Source of the DNA: Terebella lapidaria
Lineage: Eukaryota; Annelida; Polychaeta; Terebellida; Terebellidae
Direction of reading: 5' to 3'
DNA: 64,000 bases
Assembly (NCBI GenBank): GCA_949152475.1
Contig: OX424555.1
Coordinates: 17,440,868 to 17,504,867, forward strand
Shown here: piece after piece, positions 10,431 to 22,600 of the stretch
How the letters are laid out: every line of letters starts with the position of its first letter
Position numbering within the stretch: the first letter of the stretch is position 1
Program-made: the position numbers and the translations under genes
Notes under the pieces: model-generated
Told to the model about the DNA's origin: nothing
What the model saw: only the letters and a program-made list of their open reading frames with translations
Database searches by the model: none

Positions 10431-13048
10431 TTGACATGCAAACCCGAAAACTGCGAGTTGGGTAATCTGATATCAAGTTCATCAAAAAGATCTCATATAG
10501 AACTTCCTACAGTACATACCAATGCTCTTCAAGCATATAGGATCTGTTTCAGCAATTGAAGCCAAATCACTTCCACACACAGAACTACACTTTCTGATCA
10601 TTGATGTTCAAGTTATTTCACTACTTTACGTAACTCGCCCAATTTGAACTACAAATTTAGATGAATGAAAAAACAGAGAACAGAACACCAATTTAAACGT
10701 TTTATTTTCGTGTTGCGTTGTTGCGTGGATACACTATTTACATTTTATCGAAACGGCCACGGCCACGCTATTACGCAAGTATCAATCTTGCATTAGAGGG
10801 CAATGGTGCTTGCGCTATGCTGGGTTTTTGCACACATCATATATACTCTGCAGCATAAGTAAATTTCTGGTATTAAGAACCCTCCTGATCCGGTCTGAGT
10901 GTCGATGACCATTGCAACTATATCTCTCTCCTTTGAAGCCACCCCCATGGCTCATCAGGAATGTATAGTCTGCAAACATCACTCCACTCATAACAATACA
11001 CCACCAGCTGGACAACCGAGCATATCTCTAGTTCTGTTATAACATTCTCCAGTGGTCAACTCGAAACAAATAATACTTCCCACCAGGGTTCCTGCAGCAG
11101 AGGTAACGATGAACTTACATACTTCGGATATGACATACAATTATACCATGCTATAAATAGTCGTATGACATAATTATAATGTATTCATGAAACATTTACT
11201 TGATTGAGCCATCGGTTGTTTTTGATATTTTTACATTGATGACACAGATAGCTCCAGCAGGTATAGCATTTTGTTACCATGGTTACTGGACATAGCTAAA
11301 TATAGACAATGCGCTCGTTTTCTTCCAGTTGCAAACTCGACCATCATTCCAATCATCGAACAAGTGGTGGCTTTGAGCCAATAGCGTGTAACTCCTACAC
11401 ACTCATTTCAATATACAGTACAATGTACACATGCACTCCAATTCATTCACACTTTTTGTCCAAATCTTGACCAACACGAAAATCAAAATATAACGTCACC
11501 AAAAACACAATAAATGTCTGCATTTTCATAATTGCAACAATACATGCAGTATTTGAGTGTTTGTTAAATGAACATATTCAGACATTTGGTGTAACAGCAC
11601 ATGAAAACAAACCAACCGAACTAAAATTTTATATTCCCTGCAAATTCCACTCGTCCCCCCAAAAGAACTCCAACATCAACAACAACAGTGGAATGCATTG
11701 CAACAAAGTATACACAAAACAAGCAATAATAAATACTACCGGTAGGTACAGAATTAAATACTAGCCATGATGTACTCGCCAGACAAGGGCCATTAACCTG
11801 TTAGTGCTCAGAAACATTGTCATTTCATTTTTTTATTTTAAGTTTAAGAAAGAATTTTACAGGTATCGTGTCACACACATCAACACTACAGTGCGCACAT
11901 CATTGTAGCACCAAGACAGAATGAACACTTCAACCCCTGGTGAGAACAAATACTTGCCCTGGAATACATGAGCATTGTAACACCTATGTGATTGAAACAG
12001 ACAGCATAAATTCTGGCTTCAACACCATGCTTTACAGACATGCAACACATTTACACTGTGAATAGAAGACGATTCAGCTGGACTTCAAAACCTGCCAAGA
12101 GTACAACTGGAGATATGCTCAGCTGGTAGCGCTCTGTGCCGGTAATTAGTATGCCAAGTCTTCCTGATCATTCTATCAGTTCTCTAACGCCCAGCACTGC
12201 GCTGCAAAGAGTAGACATCCCTCAGACTCGGAGCAGAGAGAGTCAATCAGCAAGCTCTCAGAGTCAAATGTACGGAAACATCACAGAAATAAAGAATAAA
12301 CCCCTACACGTGGTAGTGAGTACAAAGCAAGGCAATATACTCCTGCTGCTGAAAGCACAGTATTACATCAAGCGTTTGACTCAGGTAATCCAATGTCAAA
12401 TAGATTAGGAAAGACGAATGTCTGCTTGTAAAAGTCCTGCGTCCTCCTTTCTTGTGAACTAGATGTGTTTTCTGGAAACGTGCAGTGTTCAAGGATCGTT
12501 CTGAAGTTCTCTTTTCATTGTCAATCATTTTGTATCCGGAAATCCCAAACAAGTTTCAGTATCGCCACCAGATTTCATGAAGACTTTGTTCACTGCACTA
12601 TATCCTCTCGGGCTAGATTGTTTCGTTTGAATAAGGCAATTGTTATCCAAGGGCAAGTTCATATTGACTTGAAGGCAAATAACGTTGATGATACTTTGTA
12701 ACATTTCATGTCATTTATTCACACTTCTTGCATGCCAGAGATATCTGGTCTTGTCCATGTGTTTGTGTCACAGGAAAAACTACATTCAACAAACAAATCA
12801 ACAACACAACACAGACGTACATTCCTGTCAGCAGTGACTGTTTCCATGGTTATCCTACCACAGCTGCCTTCGCATGTAGGAAGTAGCATCACTATATACA
12901 GGTTAGACTTTGAAGGCTCTGGTAGGAGGAAATGTGTCCTTTATAATCCAAGTCACACGAGTGTCTCTCACACACGAAGAGATCACAGTAGGATGTGTAA
13001 CTACTCAGTAAGGATAGCTGTACAATTGCCTAGGAGTTCTGTAGTACT
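10431..13048 (-). other. Downstream flank and probable 3' UTR of eIF4G
   Basis: This is non-repetitive sequence following the eIF4G stop codon. Complementary AATAAA signals occur at about 12714 and within a TTTTATTTT run near 10694, so the 3' UTR could be about 0.3 kb or over 2 kb. Short open frames (for example 12136-12408 and 12708-13175 on the plus strand) have no family resemblance and lack conserved features, so I do not call them. Confidence 0.4.
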
Positions 13049-13613
13049 CTATTTACTCGAGGCCTCTGGATCATCTTCCTCGGCCTCTCGTAACCACGTG
13101 AAGAACTGCACAACAGACGCCACGGCTACACCTTTACCAGCCTGCTCGGCCGGGTCCTTACTGCTGTCCCACTGATAGAAGGCATCCTCCGATATAATGT
13201 CCTCATCGTACAAAGTGTCAAAGAAAACTCGTAGCACCTCTGCAAGACATGAATAAAAGATGACACATGAGTGAAAGATCGCAACTATTGAGTCAATCAA
13301 AGTACAAACGTCAACATAGTTTGAAGAACAGACTCTTGACAAGACACCCACCTGGAGGATGCTCCAGTTTATGAACTAATGCCTGAAGTGCATAGAGAGC
13401 TTGAAGCTCAAGTTTGGCATCATGGTCTAGGTATCGCTGCAGCAAGATACAACGCTTCTTGATACGCTCGGCGTCCACCTTGCAACTTCCAATTTGGCCG
13501 ATGATAGCACTTTGGCAGACTACACTCATTAAGGCACGGATGAACTGTGGATCTTTTGTGCGACTCTCTGATACGTTGGCATTTATCCAGTCAAACACTA
13601 CTTCATTGACGGC
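13049..13613 (-). CDS. EIF4G: eIF4G W2 (HEAT-3) domain exons, stop codon
   Basis: Exons 13352-13613 and 13049-13239 encode residues ~1906-2055. Landmarks are [51 protein letters not shown] and [18 protein letters not shown], then an acidic/aromatic end [12 protein letters not shown]. These are the AA-box motifs of the W2 domain that, in vertebrates, recruits Mnk kinases. The TAA stop is at 13049-13051. Confidence 0.93.
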
Positions 13614-16600
13614 CTGAAAATGAAAACGAGTTAGTTGTATATCCCACGTGTATCAAATTTAATTCTTCCAAACAAAGAGTGATTTCCGAGGGCACAAACT
13701 TACCTCTTGTTCTGTGATGAGCCCCTCAAGGCCCTTTTGTATTATATCTATTGGCATTGTTGATGCCTCTGGAGACCTCGGCGCCTCTTCCCCAACAGTG
13801 AAATCTAGCTTCTCACGAGCAAGGAAGTCTTGAAGATTGTCACCAGGTGGAAGGAAATCTGACCATGACATGTGTGCTGCTCTCCAGAGCTCTCCCACTT
13901 TGATGTGGCCCTAGGTAAGCAAATTTTGACCGGCAATTAAGAAGCGTTCAGTGACAATGGATTTGATTCATCAGCACTGTGAAAATGGAGTCAAAACACA
14001 AGAATTTCAGGCCTATCAGCCTGTGCACGTACCAGCCTGCGAGCAGCATTATGTAGCACATGCGAGACGAGGACACCTGCTTTGTTGAAGGGCAACAAGA
14101 CATCACAGACGTTCTTTAGGTTGGAGATATGCCACACTCCGTCTTCAATCATTGGCCCCATCAGCTCCCCGAGGTACTTCCAGATTTGTGGGATGTCAAT
14201 CGCCATGTCATCCGCAAACTCCAGCACCAATCTCATACTGTCAACACAGATATTATTCTCCAATAAATGTACCCAAATTGTGCATATTCTTTTAGCAATT
14301 CCTTTATGAGAATCAGCAGTTACATCAGTACCATTACTTGACTTCAACATTACATGTATCTTACCCCTGACTATAATTATCGGGTGAGATAACTTTTTGT
14401 TTTATAGCTTCATGTAGAAGGTGACTGCCCATCTGTCGGGCCTTCTCTGATCGCTCCAAAACATGTGTCAGAATGATCTCAACACTTCTGTGAATGGTCT
14501 GTGGCGACTCTAACTCAGACAGGCATTGTAAGGCCTCCTATAAAACACAAAATGTGCAAACTCCAATGATATACATGCATCTGCGAGTACTGTAAATAGG
14601 TAACACATTGTGAGAAATCTCAACATCAGTTTACAGATTATAACTGTATGACCTTGAGATCGTGGATATGTAAGTATTCATCCATGAGCGCCTTGGACTT
14701 CTTTTCTATCTCTTCAATCGGAAGTTCTTTCTGAGATTTGGACGGTCGTTTGTCAGCAGCCCGGTCTCCGGACGGAACACGGCCTCGACTGTTATCTCGA
14801 CTACGGTTTCGGCTGCTGTCACGGCTCTGGTTTCTGGAACCTCCAGACGCTCGACTGCCACTCGTACTGCGAGGAGTGCCGATATTCCTGCAAGAATACA
14901 CCATGCTTCCTTCAGATCCCCAAATATTAATCCAGTTTCAGAAAATACTTGTTATCTATCAAACTCTCAACATTTCACAGCTTCCGGATATATTCGAGTA
15001 TTATTGCCATGGTACCCACCTGGCGAGTTGCAAGGCAGCTTCCCTCTCCTGTTCCTGGGATGGCCTTGAGGCAAGTGGAGGTCGGTCTCTGCCCTGTGAC
15101 AGGCGACCACCCTTTCCTTCTCTGCCGCTGGGGTACATAGTCCCTCCGCCACCACGGCCCACTGGATGACGTGTTGACTCTGCAACCTCTCCAGTCCCGC
15201 CGCCACCACCGCTTAGCAATGAGTACCTGTCAGACAAGTCGGTGTGATTTATACATTTGGAGATGATATATACAATGCAACACAGACATCAGTATAGATG
15301 GCCAGTACGTCTCGAAAAGGGAATAATATTCTTTCACTATTTCTATCGCAGAGCCAGTAACAGTAACATACCTGTTACCAGGCGCTGCTGGTCTTTCTTC
15401 CTTGGCTGCTGCTTGTTTTGAGCCTCCACTGCTTCCACGGCCCCAGGCACCAAAGCTTCCGGGACGACCCAAAGAAATGCTGTTCTCATCCAAGGTGTTC
15501 TAGGGTGAACAGCAACATCATAGAATCATTATTACAAAATATTCATTCATCTTAACAACTGCAAAGAACACATTTGAATACATTAAATGTGATAAGTGCT
15601 ATATCATTCTAAACATACCTTTGTGATCTTCATCCTGGATGGGTCAATGGATGGTGTCTTGGCCGGTTTGACAGGAGTCCAACCATCTTCTCCTTGCTGT
15701 CCGCGGCTGCCGGACTGACTACCACGACCACCTGACCAGACAAAATTCCCTCATCAGTTCATATTCCCAACTCAAGCAAACATGACTATCGATAACTTCC
15801 TCAGGCCTTTCCAGGGTAAGGTTTAATACCTCTGCCTTTGCCCTTGTGATCGTGAGCAGGCATGTTTTGCAGCTGTTGTTTTTTCTGCTGTTCCTCCTGG
15901 TGAGCCTCCTTGTGAATCTGTTCTATCGTCTTGGGAGCATTGTCCTCTCTGCGTGGCACCCAGTCATTCTAATAAATGCAACAAAGTTGATGTTATCTGT
16001 ACTTGCATCTAATCTGTAAAGCTTTAATAGCAATCACCCAATATCCTCAAATAACCCGTAACGAATTCATCAGTTCACAGCCCACATTATATTCTTATAC
16101 TCCCAGGGAACATGAAATTGTTCAAGGTCTGTCTGTACCTTCCTGAGATCAATTGCATCAAGCATCATGAAACGCAGTCTGGAGGAATGCTTCTTGCTGT
16201 CTACAAGCTTTTGGAGTTGACTGAAATACTGGTCCACCCTTTGCTGTGAGAGAACAATATGATCAAACTGCTAGGTATACACACAGTTCCCTCCGACATA
16301 CACATATGCCACTTTCAGATAGATGTATTGAATTTAATCCAAACGCTGAAGATTCTATCAAATCTGGCTGGATTACCTTGGACTTTTCATCAAGATCTTT
16401 GCCTATGGTTTTCAGCAAGTTACACAGGGCCTCCAAGCTGTCGTCATCTTGAGCACGGAGCAACTTCAGCAGGCAGTCATGCATAATGCCTTCTGTCAAC
16501 ATCCTAAGCTTGAACAATTCTCCAATAAACCTGAAATCAGACAGGTAAACATGAATTAGTGTTCAGTAAAGAAAGACAATCAGTTCTAGATCAATCATAT

Positions 16601-19600
16601 CTACAAGGCTAGAATTTCATTATCATGCTCATGCTAGCAGAATGGTCCAAACAAAACTATAGATCTGACAACTCAATTCAATACCACGTTGCTACCTGAT
16701 ATTTCCTAGTGAGCGCTTCCTGGCCTTCATCTCTGCTAGGTCCTTCTCAGCAGTCAACTCTTTCTTCTTCTCCTGCACAACAACATTTCCAGTTTAAATT
16801 GCATCATCAACACTTCACTTTGTCTGGAAATCGTCAACACTAGCCAATGAACAAGAACTATTGATTTCACAATACTTACTGCTGGAGCTTCATCAATAGC
16901 TCGCTGCATTTCTTCCAGGTCTAAGGCATCTGCTTTATCACGCTCAAACTCCTTCTGACAACGATTCAGGAGCAACTTGCGGAACATCACAAACTGCTCA
17001 GGGTTGGATTTCTGCTGTACTTTCAACTGGAAGAAATGGGGAAAATATGATCTTTCGTTACCACTTGTCGCAAAATATTCATGCAAATGTTTCCAAATTG
17101 AACCATCAACTTGTTGCTTTTACTCACATTGCTCAAACATTTACACAAGTTTGCATAGGCTACACTGAAGTTTGGTTCACTGATGGCTTTCTCAAAGGTG
17201 ATGTCGATAGTTCCAGCCAGTTTGTCCTCCGTGTCGATACCAAGGTCTATCACTTGTTGCAGTAGCTTTTGGAACTTCTGAGGGGTCAGCTTGTTCAGAA
17301 TACTCCTCACTTTGCGGAATAGTTCCTGCAATTACCCCAGTCACAAATCAGTATTTGCCTGGCATCATCTTTGAAATGGTAGCACTTAAAGAACATGGAG
17401 ATTGTAGGCTTCAGTCACATGGAATTCATTTGTTCTTTGAATTTTATGTCCTTAGGGAACCGTTGCTGTAGCCAAGTATTCATCACACAGAAAGTAAATG
17501 CAGCTTTTGAGCAAAGAATCATCGATCTAGACAAGCGTCAGTAACGAGGAATTCATTTGTTCTTCAAATAATATATCTGTTTGGGAATATTCATCATCAG
17601 CTTGTAACTAGATCTGAATGACATATTTGTGATACAATAAGTGGCATGACACATACAAATACAAAATGATGAACAGAGAGTTTAGAATCTTAATTTTTTC
17701 GAAACATATCTGACAAGCTTCAGTAACGAGGAATTCATTTGTTCTTCAAATACTATATCTGTTTGGGAATATTCATCATCAGCTTGTAACTAGATCTGAA
17801 TGACATAATTGTGATACAATAAGTGGCAACACACATACAAATACACAATCATGAACAGAGTTTAGAATCTTAATTTTTTCAAAACATATCTGACAAGCTT
17901 CAGTAACGAGGAATTCATTTGTTCTTCAAATAATATATCTGTATGGGAATATTCATCATCAGCTTGTCAGATGACTGTTTATTCCAAGAAAATGTATAAT
18001 GTACATACATTGTACGTGTACATAATCTTTCTCGTAAAAAATTTACCTGATCCTCATCGGTCTCAACAGGTTCAACACCCTTGACATCCTTTTTGACAGT
18101 GGCTTGCCAGGCATTTTCAGTGTGGTGAAGTTTAACATCCTCCTGGATGTGAAGCGTGATGACTTTCCTATGGTCACCCTGACTACTACCACCCCCTCGA
18201 CCACTCTTCTGCCGACTGCTGCTCTTGTGCGGTGGTGGCTGTTTGTGCGGAAAAAAAAATGACATGAATGACGTGAATAAATTTCAAGTTGTCTTGTGGC
18301 ATTTTTCAATTGTGGAAAACAACAGATACCTACCTTGCCCCCACTGTTTGGTCCAACAACGTAGGCTGGTGTGAAATCTAACTTGGAGTTTGAGAACTGT
18401 GACTGGCCAAACTGCTTCTCATTTCGACTCGGAATAGGCTGTAAAAAGAAGAGTAAAACTATTATTTATATATCTTTATCTGAATTTATATATTATTGAT
18501 ATTCACAAACATTTTCCAGCCTTTGAGGCGCACATGTAGGGCCTTGTTAATTTCCTTGTTATTCACATTCAAGAACAACAAGGTTTGAATCACCGGGCAC
18601 ATTTTTCTAGGCATGTTGATTTTACAACAGACACAGTACATCTAGTCAGCAGTACTTTCAGATCATGCCAAGTTTCGAATAGTGCAGATTTAGTCTTCTC
18701 ATAGTTGTCAGTTTACAAAGGCAGGACATTTGGGACCAGAAAGATGCAAATGTGAGCTCACCTGGATACCGTAACATGTCAATACTACCAAGATCTTTCA
18801 TATGGCTACTTACTGTGTCTAAGACAACGTCTGGAAGTTGTGGAAGCCCATATGGTTTGGCCATAGACTCTGACGAGTATTGGAGCTGAAGGAGGAAGCT
18901 TCGATCATAAAGCTTCTTGCCTTCCGGATTCAAGGGACTCCACTGGTCTGTGGTACACACAGTAGAATATTTCACAGACTATATATACAACAAAACACAA
19001 TCATGTCTACAATCTACATGTATCAAAACTCATTTGATGGCTGTAGTCTTACCTTCTTTGTATTTGTATTTTAATTCCATTTTGTCCTTTATCACAGGCA
19101 CTTCACTTTTGTCTATTTTTGAGTCCACTACGTGGTTATCATTGTTTTGTGAACTTGGTTCCTTGGACTCGTCCACTTTAGAATGTTCTTTGGAATTTTT
19201 CTCATTTCTCTCAGCGACACGACGCTGTTCCTCCTGACTGGCCGATGACTCAGGCGTCTCGCTCGGGCCGACAGCTGAAAGTTTCTCGGGGCCGGTGGGG
19301 GTCGAAGCTTTGTCGGGTTGTGCCGTGGTAGTCTTGTCCTGACTGGCAGGCACCTGGGGCCTATCCTGAGGAGTCGCTGACCGCGACTTCTCGGAAGCTG
19401 CTGTGGTTTCTGGGGTCTGTTCTGCTGTCCTGTCTGGAGTTGACTCCTTGTTTGGAGGAGCTGTAGCACCATCCTGAACTTCTACAGGACTGGAAGCTCC
19501 CTAAAGGTATAGGTTGATAGGATATGTTTCACCAATTTCCTCTGTAAATTTTCTGAAGATCTGTAAATTTTCTCAAGATTCTCCATTGAAGTTCAATTGT

Positions 19601-22600
19601 AAAATATTCAACAGAAATTGAATACAGTGTTCAACACGAACCTCTTTGGAGTCGTTGAAGGCATCCATTTCTGAGCCTTCACCCTTGGCATTGAAGTCCC
19701 TGGATCGATTCTTGGGACCCTTCTTTCGTCTATCCCTCGCTGTAAAACACCAGAAAATACAACTTTTTGAAATAAATTGGCTGAAAAACACATGGCTCAA
19801 AAAATGATCATTACCTGAAAAATAATTTGTGAAAGGATATGAACTTGGTAAACAAGACAACGGTGTGAAATATGTAAGATTGAACAATATGGTCAACCAA
19901 ACAGGTATTGCGCGTATATCACAACCTACCTAGTACCTACCGATGAGTAAACAGAATTTTTTGAAAAATGAAATAGAAACTATATGCATGTCTGTGCAAG
20001 ATCATCACTGAAGCTGATAGTAACAAATTTTCTTCAACTTGTTAAACCTACCAGGATATTCCCAGGTAGAAGACTGAGGACCAACTGTTTCGTCTATAGT
20101 TCTCATACGTGTAAAATGTGAATAAGCATTCGGTGAAGAATACCGTCTGCTCGACCTGAAAACTCTGGTGTGCACTACAGAACCCGACTTGGCCATACTG
20201 ATATCCTTATCTGGCAGGAAAATCACGGACATACGGTTTGTACCAACAGATGGTATATATGCTGATAATGCAACTTGTGTCCGACACAAACAGTGCACAA
20301 CATCAAGGATCAATATTTCCTAGTTACAAGCTCTGAAACCAGCACTGGATGTGCGAAACAGGGAGTGGGTGTGTGAACAATTGCAAAAAGTGCAGCACTG
20401 AACAATGAGATCTTATCTCCAAAGCCTCGTGTTGTAAAAACCACAGTGTTTCTCAGAAACACAGATAAATTCCCCAGTGTTTCACTTGCTTATGTATCCT
20501 CCCAGCGAGGCAAGGTAATCAATCAATAGTCCAGACACGCTGCCTGTGCATGTTCACTGTGACTGGCAATGCTCCCAGATATTTTTGACGACTCGGCTAA
20601 TACCTAATAGTATTTGGCATGTGTTTTTTGCATTTTGCCGACACAGCATATTGCTAAGAAGCAATAACTGGTTATGAAACAGTATCACACTGAACTTATA
20701 TAAAATTTCCCATGGCACAGTCAGGCTGCTCAAGTCCATACACAATATCTCATATACAAGTGAATATCTTATATATTGAGATGATCAGTTCTTCAGAATG
20801 AATTAATTTTAGTTCTCCTAGAGATTTATTGCTGCAGCATAATCCAGTCAACACAGAAGAATGAACAGAATGTCAGTATTGCTTCCAAATTTTACATGAT
20901 TCCTGTTATTGGTTTGAACTGTGCACACACACAGGTGAGTGCAAACTCCACTATATACACAACCCCATTGCCCAATCCAGCTATTTCTGTATGATCAACA
21001 CTGCAGGCAAGTATCAATCACCCAGTGCTATATATAGCAATATGCATCACCGGCCACTCATCTGGATCTGCCTATCCAGTACAGACTGCTGCTTCCAGAA
21101 GAGTCCAGATGCACCAAACCCCCAGAGATGTACATGTTGCAGCAGTAGGCTGCCGCCACTATAATCTGGATCAGACCTGGCGTTGGGCCAGCCTCTGACA
21201 TATCCAGCAGTGTTGATAAACATGTCTACGGCCTACAGTTGCCAGTTTGGGAGTAAGTTGTTTATACTCCACTTTCTCAAAGTTCTAATGCATGTGTCCC
21301 CATCCAATATCCTATTCGCCTTGCAGTCTTACATAATTTGTAACACAGCGTCCCCACCATACACCATCGCAGGACACCACAACCACCCCTACCCCCCCCC
21401 CCCCCCCCCCCACAGTTGCCGCAATGTTTATTGCTTTCACGTAATAGTGCCATTATAGTGGTATGTAAATATGCTATTCAATATTGTGTATTTATATCTG
21501 CACCAGCGATGATATTTTTTGTATGTATAAACAAGGTCTATAACATTGATAAACACCTCGACTCCTATTTAGATACGTCATGTAGTCCTGAAGTAGTTTG
21601 TAGGTCAAAGAATGACATGACAATACACATGTTTTTATGACTATCTGTTAAAGTTAGTATGCACACACTGTCCTGGTATAAAGACATTATAATATATTCA
21701 AACAGCCAGGGGAAGTGGACTAATTGGCCTTGATACATTTCACACTGAATTCAACTGATAAATCAGTGATTTATTTAAACACGTTATACATGGCTTACAG
21801 GTATCACCTCCAGCTTATAAATCTCCAAAAGGCACTTATTTCTATTTGCTTGTGTATCATCAAGTTAATGGGGTACCTGCTGATGCCATGTGCGTTTGGG
21901 GCTCTAGAACAGTCTATTATACCCAAGAAGTACAAAAAACGTCATGTCCATTGTCTGCATTATGCCGAAACAAACACGACAAAAATTTAATGTAACATTA
22001 TTACGTTTTTGTATGTATTTGGCACAGTAGACTGTTTCTATGGTTTATCTATACCCGAATTACATGGTGGCGATCCTGGTGGCAAACTGGAACCTCATTA
22101 ACAGATGTATATCATGACATAAGGAAGGCTATTACTGCTGTATTCCATAAAACACCACTACTTGGCCAGTACTCAAAACTGGTCATGATGACAGGACTAC
22201 ATGTTCACTTTGTATCCATTGTTCCCTAATTTTTGTTCATGCATTGTGCACATGTATGTATATACATCAAGTTTTCATTAGTCATGTACACCCTGTACCA
22301 TTGTTTCCAGCACCAGCCAATACATGTTTGCATGTACTTAGTTTTTTTCAATACACAAGCACTAAAGCATTAGTAAAGCTGCAAAGTACAAAGTTTTCAT
22401 CACATATGAATGCATATTTAATGGCCAGAGTTAAATCTACTCACCTACGTTCTTTTTACCCATGTTTGTCGAGATGTTAAGTGCACCACTCGCAAAGAAT
22501 TAAATGACCTGAACAAGGTCAAGGTCACCTCTATGGACTACCCACTACTGCTATAAAAAGCTAACTACTAATCAGCCATCTTGTTGTCCTCTACATACTT

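Noticed and set aside
12121-12160. tRNA A-box-like phrase gctcagctggtagcgctctg
   Set aside because: No matching B box or cloverleaf downstream; at best a SINE scrap or chance.
12708-13175. 155-codon plus-strand open frame
   Set aside because: Overlaps the last eIF4G exon antisense and the 3' UTR; no family resemblance.
14738-15169. 143-codon plus-strand open frame
   Set aside because: Antisense to the Arg/Ser/Gly-rich eIF4G exons; compositional shadow.
21392-21411. Poly-C and poly-G tracts (also near 23051, 32687 and 60290) as possible functional G-quadruplex sites
   Set aside because: Uninterrupted homopolymers in introns and intergenic DNA; more likely slippage products, with no positional pattern.
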